DNA of 64,000 nt from NCBI GenBank assembly GCA_933228675.1, contig OW121740.1, forward strand, positions 130,975,799 to 131,039,798. The letters run 5' to 3'. The notes beneath the pieces are model-generated. The model saw only the letters and a list, made by a program, of their open reading frames with translations. It had not been told where the DNA came from and did not search any database. The position numbers and the translations under genes are program-made. Below, one piece after another: positions 35,320-46,164 of this stretch; position 1 is the first letter of the stretch; each line of letters opens with the position of its first letter. Source of the stretch: Stomorhina lunata. Lineage: Eukaryota; Arthropoda; Insecta; Diptera; Rhiniidae.

Positions 35320-36003
35320 CTTTTTCATATAAGCAACAGCTTCTTCAGCTGCTTTAACGGCCACCTGAGCAACACCCACACCATCGGCCGAAGTGGCATG
35401 TGTTGACGGTGAGGTGGCATAGATAAACAAGGGCAACGAGGTAAAGTTGCGCAATGAATCGCCAGAATCCTTAAAACGGCGACATAACAATAAATTCTTA
35501 GTTTGGATTTCCGGTTGCTGCTGTTCCAAATATTGCAGATGTCGATAGTGTTGCAAAGCCAAACCTGAAGAGTTTGCTAGACATGAGTTTGTGTTATTGT
35601 CTTTAATATTATCATCTTTAATTTGGGCGCACCCATGTTCCTCATCATCAGCATCATCTACATTGACACCATTATCGTCTACACCAACATTCTTATCATG
35701 AGTTTTTTTGCTATCTATGATTTGGTTGTTGGTTTGATTACAACTTCGAGTGTTGGCTGTAGAACCGTTAGTTTTACATGCAGTTATGGTTTTTGCTGTT
35801 GCTGTAGCATTTTGTTGTTCGTGCTGAGATGACGATGAATTCGATGATGGTGTTTGATGCGTGTTAAAACAATGACTATTGATGGTACTGCTGCTGCTGC
35901 CACATATTGTTACGCTGGAAGTGTCATCACCACCATCTCCACAAATCTCAGTGCCGCCACCACCGCCTCCACCTTCATCATCATAATTTATTAATGTTGC
36001 CAT
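35320..36003 (-). CDS. First coding exon of an unidentified low-complexity protein
   Basis: A 228-codon exon starts at ATG 36003 and ends at AAG before a good GTAAGT donor (35319-35314), in phase 0. The protein starts MATLINYDDEGGGGGGG. It is then rich in Ser, Thr, Asn, Gln and Asp, with short homopolymers (SSSS, DDADDEE). It ends in a less repetitive segment with QHYRHLQYLEQQQPEI, LCRRFKDSGDSLRNF and an alanine-rich AQVAVKAAEEAVAYMKK that may be helical. GC content is clearly above the surroundings, and the frame is open through compositionally coding-like sequence. No downstream exon was identified. The region below is full of transposon debris, so the next intron may be long. I do not recognise the family. 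Confidence 0.6.
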
Positions 36004-36300
36004 AGAGTTTTAGAAACAACCAAAATTATGGTTTTTCTTCTTATGAAATTTTATAAAAATTTAGTGTTGTTTTGTATGAATCTTCCACTTTAATGCGGTG
36101 GATTGTGGAAGAAAAGTAATCGAGTACTTTCGAAGAACAGAAAGTTTTTACTATAAACAGCTTTTTGCTACAAAGATATTATTTGTTGTTCTTTGTTCGG
36201 TGTTAAACAAATTCGCAAAGCTTTTGTTTAATTGGACGGTTAGTTGTTGTTGTTGATGTTTTAGCAGCATGTTGTTGCAAACATGCGTCATGTAATCTTT
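36004..36300 (-). promoter_or_regulatory. Putative 5' UTR of the 36003 gene
   Basis: Upstream of the ATG at 36003 the minus strand contains CAA/CAACAA-rich sequence (36240-36285), typical of fly leaders, and no obvious splice acceptor. The start site is not determined. Another GC-richer patch at 39240-39850 could hold a distal promoter or leader exon, but this is speculative. Confidence 0.25.
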
Positions 36301-36309
36301 AAAAGCATT

Positions 36310-37500
36310 TGTTACTTTTTAGTATATATTGTATACGTTTTTCTTATTTTTGCACTTTTTATCACCGATTGATTACAAAACAGTTTCTTTATTGTCTGGT
36401 TACATAGAAAAAATCTAATATTCACAAATTTTTATTTTTTTAGATTTTACACCATAGGTTTTATCCTTTAAATAAAAAGAGACGATGAATCGTTAGATAC
36501 CCTTCATCATGACTATTTGAGATATTAGAAGTTGTGTACAAATAAGACCTCAACAAAGATTCGACGGCCAAGAGTTTTATCCCCTAGTGATGTAAAAGTA
36601 ACTAAAACAATTTACAGGTTCTATTTCAAATCGCAATCAGCGGAGATAAAGTGTGTTTAAAGGCTAATGCTAATACGCTAGAAAACCATAGAGCTAGAAA
36701 ATCATTAGCCAGCTCAAATATACTTTAGAATTGAAAGTATACGCTACGGATGTAACTAAAGGAACTAAAATTATTTATATATGAGTTGATATTGATATCA
36801 AGTGAAATAATATTGATGTTACTGATAACAATTCTATAAAATCTTTGTGTGTTTTCATATACAGGATTATTGTATACCATTCGACTTAAAGCTCAGAACC
36901 TCCTGAATTATTTCTTGAGATAAACAGTGTATCTATTTATGATAATCTAAATCTTAAGAAATTGTATGTGAAACTTGTCCAACCACTAAAATCGTTATTA
37001 AAGCCAAGTTCTTACAGCAGTCTTTTCTTCGTAACGATACGACTACAAAATCTTAGGATTCCGACCAAGGACTGCCACTTGTAATAATAATATCGCTATA
37101 AAAACTATAACAACACCAAAGCCGTATTTAGAGATACCAAAAGAATCATATTTATTAAAATCAGCTGAAAACTGATCATTTGAAACGAGCATTGCAGCCA
37201 GACTAGAGTCAGTAATATTCCACAAAGCTCAATATTTATAGGGACCAAAACATTGGGAGAAAACCGCATAGAATATGCAGCCGAAAATAAAGCCATAACA
37301 ACATTCTCCCTCCTGTAGTAAGTTGAAGTAAGAATACAATCAGGTACCTATGTGATGGACATTTTTCGTTTTTAAATCGATCGATTTAAGACATATTTGT
37401 TTGCTTATTTTCGGTTATTTCCCTCAAAAAAATGGCTTTAATCCTCTTCCATTTTTTTGAATTTATATCAAAAATACATCTACATCACGTACCTAAATAA
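36310..37500. other. No supported feature
   Basis: This is AT-rich sequence with scattered short frames. The 60-63 codon minus-strand frames near 37043-37296 overlap in two phases and show no family signature. Confidence 0.3.
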
Positions 37501-37539
37501 TTAATAAATTTATGGGACTCAATAAATATCAAAAATATC

Positions 37540-37800
37540 ATTTTAAAATATAGTTTCTATTAACTTAATTGTCTGATTTTGGATCATGGGACAATGATAA
37601 ATAATATGTTCCTCTGTCCAACCTACTTACACAAGTTTATAGAGTCTTTTCGCTTTCACATGGCTTAGGTATAGGACTGAACCTTATACTCGATATGATG
37701 CTATGACTTTGTTAACCTTTATGTGCTTCCTGACTGTGAATACAGACAGTCGCCTTCCTGGCTATACTATTTCATAATTAGTTGGTTGACTTTAATATCT
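37540..37800 (-). pseudogene. Retroposon tail related to the RNase H-bearing fragment at 46.2-46.9 kb
   Basis: One minus-strand frame reads TEEHIIYHCPMIQNQT. It parallels IETVEHILYHRPMMQNQRL encoded at about 46170-46230. This cysteine/histidine block follows the RNase H domain in I- and R1-type retroposon polymerases. The rest is decayed. Confidence 0.45.
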
Positions 37801-38344
37801 TATACAATTATCACATCCTTTAATCCCAAAATTTACAACCGAATTATTATCAAAGGCTTTTTGTAGAAATTATCAAAGGCTTATTGTAAAAATTTTGTAT
37901 GGAGAAATTGATTTATAAGTTTGTGATAATTATATGTCGAGAAACTATATTCAATACCTACTATGAACCAAATAGTACATTTCAAATATTAAAAAACTTT
38001 TTAATACCCAAAAGTTTTAAAAAAGATTTCCTCTCTCTGACTTTATTAAAAGAGATGTATTATAAAAAAACAGTTTCCGAATAAAAAGTAAATTTTAAAA
38101 AATGTTTCATAGACGGTATTGTATAGGCTTTAGATATATAATAGAAATAGTGTTGAAAAAAGTAACTATCCTGCCCAGAGGATCCACTTTGGGTGGTGTA
38201 GGGGATGTTGGATGCCAAAAAACGGCTGATTGGTCTTAACTTGGTAAGACTAGACTTATCTTGGTTATTTTTTATCTCAGCTATGGACACTGACTTCCTC
38301 AACCTAATGTTATTAAAAGAGGACGTCAGAAACTTCGATTTAAA

Positions 38345-38715
38345 GACCAAATAGAGGAAACCGCCGGGGTATAGCTGGTTAGTCATCCGTCTAGCATACC
38401 AGAGGTCAAAAGTTCGATCCAAAAAAAAGCGGTTCACCTCATAACTCAGTTAGCCACTGGTTATTGAGTATTAGGCTATGTAAAACTTCTCCAACTAATG
38501 CATTTGCCGTTCGAGTCTAAAAATAGAATCTGAGAGAAGTACCACTTGTTCCAATTGGAATGTTGTCGTAGAAATTATTAATATTATTGAGGGAAATATT
38601 CCAAAGCTTGGCCTACACAATTGCAGAATATGCGCACAAGATCGAAGCGCTTGAATTTCTAAAATATGCTCGTCCTTTGACCTTAACATGTTGTAAATAT
38701 AGGCCACTTAAGTAA
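38345..38715 (+). repeat. tRNA-derived SINE, best body in the window
   Basis: The tRNA-like head (GGTATAGCTGGTTAGTCATC, then CCGTCTAGCATACCAGAGGT, then AGTTCGATCC) is followed by a body. The body has AAAAGCGGTTCACCTC, TGGTTATTGAGTATTAG and CCAATTGGAA, all shared with 12180-12500. A tail (CTCGTCCTTTGACCTTAACA) is also found near 23530. Head plus body plus shared tail is the layout of a SINE family. Confidence 0.6.
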
Positions 38716-39239
38716 GTAGAGGATACACATCATATCAAATCCTGTGACCTACTTCTGAAGCCTTTGAACGATAAATGTAATTCATATACATACTTCCCAA
38801 GACATGTCAACTCATCTGACAAAGGGTCAGATAAAGAAAAAAAGAAGGACTTATACCTATAGTATAATATTTTATATCAGAGGATGGATGAAGATATCTT
38901 ATCATATCTTAAGATGTAGGTATTAAAATTTTAATGAAACTCTATTTCAGTTGAAGTTCGAAAAGGAAGCTCCACATAAAATAAATTTTAAAAGCATTAA
39001 AATTCTCTTGGTAGTTTTTGTACCAAAAGCAATCATTTTATTCTCCTTTTGTATGTTTACAGAGTTATGTTCTTTAAGCTCATACCATCAAAATTAGAGG
39101 ATTAACAAAAATAAAGATCTTTAAAATATCACTGGTGAAGGGTGTATTAAACTCGACTAAGCCGAATACATTACTTACTTGTTGTTCTAAATATGTATTC
39201 CTTGTATGCCAAAATTCTTGTACAGACAGGGAGTAACCC

Positions 39240-39860
39240 ACTAAAATAATTTTGGTTGTATTCGCAAAGAAAAGAAAGCGAACGCAACCCGATGCAGTGG
39301 AGTGGGAGGAGACACACCAAAATTTACAAAAAAAAAACTGCAAAAGATGGAAAAGCGAAAAAAAAGCGAGAAGCAACCGCAGAAAAAAAATTGCCACAAT
39401 AGAAAATGAATTTTCAATTGCTAGACATTTCCAGAGATATTCATATAATTCCACAATTTCTTGAATATTTTCACAGTTTTAACCAATATTTCACTAGTTT
39501 TTCGATAGAATTTTATTTTACCGATTTTTCCTGACTTTACAGACGACCTTTGTTGGAGACACGACACTTTCTTTTTACTACAGATTATTTTTCACTTGCT
39601 CTTAAAAAATTTGTTGTTTGAATTTTTAATCTGTCACTTGTTTTTTTAAGAAAAATGCTCTTAAAATTATAAAATTTGCTATTTATATTATTAAATTTGC
39701 AATAAGTTTTCTAGTTTTTTGCCACCGTTGTTTTTTTCTTTTTTTTACTTCGTGCGACGGGTGCGATTATAAATTTTGTTTTATCTTTCTTTCTTCTTTG
39801 TTCCGTTTTCGTGCAATTTGTTGTAGTGACAGACAAATGACAGCTGGTAATGACAGCATT
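39240..39860. other. GC-richer patch of unknown role
   Basis: The plus strand shows purine-rich sequence at 39260-39400. Pyrimidine-rich sequence with TTCCGTTTTCGTGC and GACGGGTGCGATTATAAA lies around 39750-39810. This compositional island, between the 36003 gene and PRCC, could be a promoter or untranslated exon. No coding frame is convincing. Confidence 0.25.
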
Positions 39861-40403
39861 GCCAGGTTCAAATCCAAACAAACTAGCGGTTTTTCAGAGC
39901 TTTCCTTAATTGTTTTAAAAAATTTATAAATAATAATTATTTTATTGGATTTAGATATGCAAAATTAGATATTGTTGCAATAACAGAAATTGGTGATATC
40001 TATACATAATGTATTAAAAAATCAACTATGAGGGTAATAAGGTATTACCAGATTCATTTCAGTTTAATATACACTGAGACCAAGTAAACTAATTTTAATA
40101 ATTAAAATTTTTCTAAACATTGAATTAAAATTTAATTTAATGTTTATAAAAATTTCCAACATATAAAGAACATTATATAAAAAATTGTTTGGTACACAAT
40201 ATTTTGTTGATAACTTACTTTTTGTAAACATTAAATTAAAATTTAATTCAATGTTTAAAAAAATTTGTATACATATAAAGAACATTATAGAAAAGCTTAA
40301 ATTTTTTTATATAATTTTTCTTTTTAAAGATTTTGTTCTGTATTAAAACTTTTAATTTTATAATGTATAGAATAAAATATTTTTCAGAAAATGTTTATTC
40401 ACA

Positions 40404-40404
<1 letters not shown>

Positions 40405-40488
<84 letters not shown>

Positions 40489-40490
40489 TA
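40405..40490. repeat. (TA)n microsatellite
   Basis: About 43 TA dinucleotides, interrupted once by TG near 40470. Confidence 0.97.
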
Positions 40491-40559
40491 ACTTCTCTTT
40501 TTTTATTTTCCATAAAACATTTTAAGGTATATGAATTTGTTATAGAAAAATGTTTAAAT

Positions 40560-41990
40560 TTCAAAAATTGGTATAGACAATTTTTCGTATTAAAATTTTT
40601 TTTATTAAAATTTGTTCATTTCTTTATAAAAATTGAAAACAATTGAGTATAGAAAAATTTTTGTTACAAAATTGTTTATAAAAATATTTTGTTAAAAAAC
40701 ATAATATAATTTTTTTTCAAAAATAAACATTTTCTATAGAAAATATTCGGTGTAGAAAATTTTTCGCTATAAAAAAATTTTACTACAGGTAAATTTACAA
40801 ATTTTTAATAAACAATTTTTTTTAATATTTAAATTTTTAAAGAAAATTTTTTGTATTATTTAAATTTTTAAAACACTATTTTCCTATAAAATTTTAAAAT
40901 TATAAAAAAAAATTAAGGAGATTTTTCGGTATCAAAATTTTTTACCATATCAGAATTTTTCTATATAAAAAATATAAAATATTTAATAGAAAATTCTTCG
41001 TTTTAAAATGTTTTCTAGAAAATCGTTCTTTATAAAAATTTTGTAGAAAACTTTTCTTAATATACATTTTTCTAAAATATTTTTAGTTGTACATTTTTTT
41101 TATTGAAAATTTTTCGTAATAAATATTTTAATAGAAAAATTTTTGTCAGGTATAAAAATTAGTCATAGACAATTTTTTTGCATCAAATGCCTTTATAAGA
41201 AAATTTTCTGTATTAATATTTTTATTATTTTTTTTTTTTTTGATAAAAAAAGAAAAATTTTATAGAAAACTTTTCGGTATACAAATTTATCTATAAACTG
41301 TTTTTTTTATAATGAAAAGTATAGACAATTTTCCTAGGTCAAAATTTTTCGTAGAATTTCTTTTAAAAAAATTTTTCTATAGAAATTTATTTTGTAAACA
41401 ATTTTTTTCTATATTAACATTTTCTATATTAACATTTGCCAAAATTTTCTATATTAAATTTTGAGGTTACAAAATTTTTAATATAGACAATTTTTCTGCA
41501 ATAAAAAATTTCAATATAGAAAAATTTTTCTGTATAAAAAATTTAAATCTTTAAATTTTAAATGATTATTTTTTGTATTATAAACATTTTTAAAGAACAT
41601 TTTTCGTATTACAAAAACTTTTAAGGAAAGTTGTTTGAATTATAAAAATTTGGAATGATAACAAAATTTTAACTAAAAAAATTTTTGTAGAATTTTTTTT
41701 TATGAACATTTTTTGGTATACAAATTTTATATAGAAAATTTTTAATTATAAAAACTTTTCAATATAAAATTTTTATCAAAAAAAAATTTGTTGTTATAAA
41801 AATTTTATATAGAAAATCTTTCGGTATAAAATTTAATATAGAAAATTTTTCGGTATGAACATTTTTTGTATTATTTTAATTTTTTAAGAAAGTTTTTCGT
41901 AATATAAAATTTTTTAAGAAAAGTTTTTCGTATTACAAAAATTTATAAAAAAAAGGTTTGAAGCAGACATTTTTTTAATCTTTAATTTTT
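40560..41990. repeat. Loose AT-rich array of AAATTTTTCTATAGAAAA-like units
   Basis: Degenerate units built on TTTTT..TATAGAAAA and ATTTTTC(G)TAT occur irregularly across this stretch. They are a diverged version of the arrays at 49.68, 54.6, 56.9 and 63.24 kb. No coding features are seen. Confidence 0.5.
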
Positions 41991-42294
41991 TGACATCTTA
42001 TTTTAAAATATATGTAAATATGTTTTAAGAACTTATATTAAAATTATTTCATTTGAAAGATATTTTGACGCACTTTCGCATAATATGTGTTTTGTTATCG
42101 TTTTATATTTCATAGTTTTAAAGTGCTATATCACCCAAACTTTAGTCAAAATGATTTAAGAGGAGTTTTATCATATTAAATTTTCTTAAAGAAAATTTTT
42201 TGATTTAAAAAGCTTTAGCTTAAAAAATGTTTACAATATTTTTGTGAAATTTTTTCCTAGTGTAAAGAGATGTGTCATCTATAATACGATAACA

Positions 42295-42417
42295 GTATTT
42301 AGTAGACATCGATAACCATATTTACATTTTAGAACAATAACAATTTTGACGTTTACTTCTTGTGTGTAAATAAATAAAAAGTTTAATTTATTTTCATAAA
42401 ATTATAATAATTGAGCC
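42295..42417 (+). promoter_or_regulatory. PRCC proximal promoter and 5' UTR
   Basis: The sequence GACATCGATAACC near 42306 resembles a DNA replication-related element core (TATCGATA, one base off), common in housekeeping fly promoters. About 100 bp of AT-rich leader precede the ATG at 42418, whose context is TGAGCCATG. The transcription start is not determined. Confidence 0.3.
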
Positions 42418-43779
42418 ATGTCTTTGGTCGCTTATGAAGCAAGTAGTGGCGAGGAATCTGACTATGAAGAAGAGGAAGTCGCCAAGACAATCATACCAGA
42501 AAAGACTGCAGCAACAATACAAATATTACAAGAACCACAACCATTGGTTGCCACCAATGGGCACATAAGTGATGAAGAAGACGACTTTATACCCGCCGCT
42601 ATAGATGAAATTGAAAAGGATTCTGTTTTTAGTATAACCAAACTTTTGCCCAAACCTAAAAACGAAACAAATCTGGCAGAGATTTTGGAAAACTTTGCCA
42701 AACCCACATTCAGTGCTCTGCCAACACCCAAGGCTGTTAGTGAAAAAGTTGAAATTGAGGAAGAAGATGATGAGTTTTTGCACAAGAAGCCTAACATGGA
42801 TATTGTTGAAAAGCCTAATAAAACTGTGGAGACTAAGAAAATGCCTGTTAAGATAACGATACCTTCCTTGAAGAATTTCCGAGATGTTGATAAAGAATTG
42901 GCAGATAAGGCAAAAAATAGACCTGGTATAAATCAAACAAAGACTTCAGGCTCTTCCGGGTTGTTAAGCATGTTACCAAAAGCCAAGTCGGAACAGAATT
43001 TTGCAAAAGTTGCTGGTCCTGCAGGGTCTGAAAGTAAATCAACAAGTTCTGGTAATTCAGTTAAACCAGCCATGCCTGCTTTTGTACCAGATGCAGTAAA
43101 GCACAGACGACCAGCTACCAATACGGAAGATGTTGATGTTATTAAGCCCAGGAAAAAGATACCACAAAAAGCTAATAAAACTGCTGTTGCATTAGAGAAA
43201 AATAACGAAAGTGAAGAGAGCGGTGATGAGGATAGTGCTGGTGGGTTTTTCTCCTTCAATAATGATCAAGAATTACCCGAAGTTTCAGCCTCAGAATTAA
43301 ATGCTTTAGTGGCTAAGAAAGCAGCCAAAATGGAGGAGACTACCGCCAAATTTCTGCAAGCCTCCGAAAAACAGAACGCACATGAAGAAGAACAAATGCA
43401 AGTTGATGAACAGGAACTATTGGCCTCCAGGAAACGTTATCACCAAGAAGAACAGCTAAATTCTGAAGCAATCCAAGCTCTTGTGGGAGGCAGCACGAAA
43501 CGCAAACGTCAACAACAGCCAGACATTCAGGTAATAGACATTAATAGTTCCCAAGTACTGCCGAACAGAGATGAATGGATGCGTACTGCCTTGGCTTCCT
43601 CGACAACATATCAACCCACAGGTGTTTTGGTGGATGAAGAGCCAGCTTCGGGTACCAGACGTAAACATCAAATTACATATTTAGCTCATAAGGCCAAAGC
43701 GAATGAGGCTGAGTTGCAGGCAATGTGGTCAGCAAATCGTCAAAACAGAAGAGCAACTCAAAGCAAATATGGATTTTAA
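42418..43779 (+). CDS. PRCC: PRCC-family nuclear protein
   Basis: An intronless frame of 453 codons. The N-terminus MSLVAYEASSGEESDYEEEE matches the conserved PRCC start (MSLVAY plus an acidic stretch). The middle is low complexity with acidic, Lys- and Ser-rich segments (GFFSFNNDQELPEVS at about 280). The C-terminus from about 365 is the conserved PRCC domain. It includes ITYLAHKAKANEAELQAMWS followed by RRATQSKYGF, nearly the same as the mammalian ending. PRCC proteins are nuclear, associate with pre-mRNA splicing factors, and in humans are fused to TFE3 in renal carcinoma. The length is comparable to the roughly 490-residue human protein. An AATAAA follows at 43801. The last 31 codons are duplicated downstream. 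Confidence 0.93.
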   Translation: MSLVAYEASSGEESDYEEEEVAKTIIPEKTAATIQILQEPQPLVATNGHISDEEDDFIPAAIDEIEKDSVFSITKLLPKPKNETNLAEILENFAKPTFSALPTPKAVSEKVEIEEEDDEFLHKKPNMDIVEKPNKTVETKKMPVKITIPSLKNFRDVDKELADKAKNRPGINQTKTSGSSGLLSMLPKAKSEQNFAKVAGPAGSESKSTSSGNSVKPAMPAFVPDAVKHRRPATNTEDVDVIKPRKKIPQKANKTAVALEKNNESEESGDEDSAGGFFSFNNDQELPEVSASELNALVAKKAAKMEETTAKFLQASEKQNAHEEEQMQVDEQELLASRKRYHQEEQLNSEAIQALVGGSTKRKRQQQPDIQVIDINSSQVLPNRDEWMRTALASSTTYQPTGVLVDEEPASGTRRKHQITYLAHKAKANEAELQAMWSANRQNRRATQSKYGF

Positions 43780-43800
43780 AGTTTTTTAATTTTGTAATTA

Positions 43801-43806
43801 AATAAA
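43801..43806 (+). terminator. PRCC polyadenylation signal (AATAAA)
   Basis: AATAAA lies 22 bases after the PRCC stop codon. A second copy is carried in the duplicated segment near 44190. Confidence 0.55.
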
Positions 43807-44075
43807 AAAAATATTTTGAAAATAAAAGTTAAGAATCTTATATTCGTATATGTCGAATTTTGTAAATCCTTCAGCAAAATGTTGCCAAAGTAAAAAAAGG
43901 ATTGATATATCCGATTGATTTATGCCTTCGAAATCCGTTGAGCAAAATAACTTAAAAGTATTCAGACGTTTAAGAGAGAAAGCTCTCTTCCAAATATTGA
44001 AAAGAAAAAATTCTACAGTAAAAAAATGTTTTTTTCTTATCAACATTCTCGATAGGATATTAAAGTTTCTTGATC

Positions 44076-44167
44076 ATAAGGCCAAAGCGAATGAGGCTGA
44101 GTTGCAGGCAATGTGGTCAGCAAATCGTCAAAACAGAAGAGCAACTCAAAGCAAATATGGATTTTAA
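44076..44167 (+). pseudogene. Duplicated PRCC C-terminal coding stub
   Basis: The last 31 PRCC residues (ending RRATQSKYGF) are repeated with stop codon. An open frame from 43922 runs through the first copy's 3' flank into this stub in the correct phase (81 codons). That appears accidental, since no start context, promoter or conserved upstream protein is present. It could only matter if used as an alternative 3' exon, for which I see no convincing acceptor. Confidence 0.75.
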
Positions 44168-44706
44168 AGTTTTTTAATTTTGTAATTAAATAAAAAAAAA
44201 TATTTTGAAAATAAAAGTTAAGAATCTTATATTCGTATGTGTCGAATTTTGTAAATCCTTCAGCAAAATGTTCCAAAAGTAAAAAGGATTGATATATCCG
44301 ATTGACTTATGCCTTCGAAATCCAGCATTAGATTGGGATCAATGTGGAAATGTTGAGCAAAATGACTTAAACGTATTCAGACGTTTAAGAGAAAAAGCTC
44401 TCTTCCAAGCTTCCAAGTATCGAAAAGAAAAAATTCTACAGTAAAACAATGGTTTTTTTTTATCAACATTCTCGATAGGATATTATAAGTTTGTTGATCT
44501 AGCATCGAATTAAGTGTCTTGGCCGTTTATCGACCGATTTGTATATAGCGTGCTTCGTAAAAGGATATCCTAAAATCGGATTCGATCTGTACAATTTTTA
44601 TGGGGTCTGATTGACAAACTTATAATACCCTAGCACATATTGGTGAGCGTTATAAAAATTAGTATCTACGCTTACTAAAAAGGTTTTAGATAAAACTAGT
44701 TAGGTC

Positions 44707-44712
44707 TTTATT
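44707..44712 (-). terminator. Candidate TMEM60 polyadenylation signal (AATAAA on minus)
   Basis: TTTATT on the plus strand lies about 300 bases past the TMEM60 stop and is the nearest canonical signal I noted in that direction. Confidence 0.35.
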
Positions 44713-45008
44713 TAGTAATTTTTACAATAAAATTCGAAATACACAAAACGAACTTAAAGTATCATGCTTAAACTTATTACGGGTATGAGTGTGACTTTTC
44801 ATGATTGAAAACACTCCCTTAGAATAATACTACATACACAGTTACTATTAGTAATTTATACCTACATACTAAATATCTTTAAAAAACATGAATTAATTAC
44901 CGTTTCCAAGTGGAAGTAATAACCATCACTTTAAATCTCCTTTCGCTAAAAGCTAAACAGTCTTTCCGTACATTCGTCGTTGATTTTGTTTTTGGCTTTC
45001 TCCTGACG

Positions 45009-45413
45009 TCACCACGATTCAATATTGTTGAGTCGTCCAAAAACGTAAACAATTGAGGCAGACAACAGAATCCAAATTGGTATCATCGTTACAAATATCG
45101 ATATTTCTAACTCGGGATATTCCAGTGTCAGGCAAATCATCAGCTGTGAAGCAATCTTCAACAAGACGCCACCAATGTACCATTGATAGTAGATGAGCAG
45201 TTCCTTGAGACGTTTGAGATTTCGCCACTTGCGTATGATTTTAATAATGACATAGATGATGAGAATACCATCGAATACCCAGAGGGGTATGAAGACTAAG
45301 AACCAATTCCAATGTGTTCGTGGATCTAGACGCAGGCAGAGTAGAATTAGGAAGACCAATACAATGAACCAGGTAAACAATGCTCGATGAGCTAAAGTCA
45401 TTTCGAACACCAA
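45009..45413 (-). CDS. TMEM60: TMEM60-like four-pass membrane protein
   Basis: An intronless frame of 134 codons, close to the vertebrate TMEM60 length of 133. Four hydrophobic segments lie at about 11-27, 37-59, 79-96 and 104-124, with a basic loop KIIRKWRNLKRLKE between the second and third. The block LAHRALFTWFIVLVFLILLC and the segment HWNWFLVFIPLWVFD match the TMEM60 pattern (LAQRVLLTW, PWNWFLIFIPVWIFD). The WYIGGVLLKIA and IPIWILLSA parts follow in the expected order. The molecular role of the family is unknown. Met-1 is used here, though Met-5 aligns better with the vertebrate start. It faces PRCC tail to tail. Confidence 0.88.
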   Translation of the reverse strand: MVFEMTLAHRALFTWFIVLVFLILLCLRLDPRTHWNWFLVFIPLWVFDGILIIYVIIKIIRKWRNLKRLKELLIYYQWYIGGVLLKIASQLMICLTLEYPELEISIFVTMIPIWILLSASIVYVFGRLNNIESW

Positions 45414-45599
45414 CGAGTTTTATTCTTCAAGATATTTTCCTCTTCTTGTTTTCTTGGTTTGTTGTTTTTATTCACAACATGAAATTATTTAAAAGAATGT
45501 TTTCATTGGATTTTTGTTTATAATAAATAGAATTACAGTGCGGGTGTACAATGTGAAACAGCAATAATTGTGTTTCGAGCCAGAAATTCACCCAGAATG

Positions 45600-46160
45600 T
45601 TTGTATCAACTATGAAGTAAGAAGGTGCTATAGTCAAGAAGGTGCTATAGTTTTGGGCCTTATGCCAAAGATTCATGATACATTAATTTACTTTAGTGCT
45701 CTGCATCAGATGTTGATGCGATGATGTCAATTAAGATATTTTAAAGCTAGCATTAGCGGTTTTTAAAAGCAAAAAAGCTCATTTTTAAAAAGCACAATAT
45801 TCGAATTTACGTTCATTTATAGGCGGGGATGGAAAGTTTAACACAGCCAATTTTAGTTCATAACATGGAAATATCTTACCATAGGTTTAGTTATGCAAGG
45901 TTTAAAAGGTCGTGTAAAAATATGTATCAACTTTATTCGAAGACTCTTTGATAGTAATAGTGTAGAGAAAAGAGAGCAACATAGAAGCTAGAAAAATTAA
46001 GTGAGGAAAAGAAACAGTAGTTGTAGTAGTTCTAGAGTTTACAAGTGCTACTATAGAAAGGTAGAAACTTATCTAAGCCATCTGAGTCCAACCATAAAAC
46101 CTACAGTTTACACTGCTGAAGTTCCCCGAGGAATCTACTGCCTAGAAAATTTAAGCCTCT
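45600..46160. other. No supported feature
   Basis: This stretch lies between the TMEM60 upstream region and retroposon debris. I recognise nothing coding here. Confidence 0.3.
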
Positions 46161-46164
46161 GATT

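Larger units (their letters stand above)
43686..44505 (+). repeat. Tandem duplication of the PRCC 3' end
   Basis: Copy A is 43686-44075 and copy B about 44076-44505. Each starts at CATAAGGCCAAAGCGAATGA, inside the PRCC coding region, and includes the stop codon, poly(A) signal and 3' flank. The 31 coding triplets look identical between copies. The 3' flanks differ by point changes and a block of about 29 bp present only in B. Confidence 0.9.

Noticed and set aside
38060..38437. 125-codon minus-strand frame
   Set aside because: It crosses the tRNA-like head of a SINE and random AT-rich sequence; no domain pattern.
39252..39464. Lys/Arg-rich 70-codon plus frame and the overlapping hydrophobic minus frame
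   Set aside because: Both follow from a purine-rich stretch and neither shows conservation-like features; more likely untranslated sequence.
42526..42936. Antisense frames of 111-136 codons opposite PRCC
   Set aside because: Shadows of a real, conserved gene on the plus strand.
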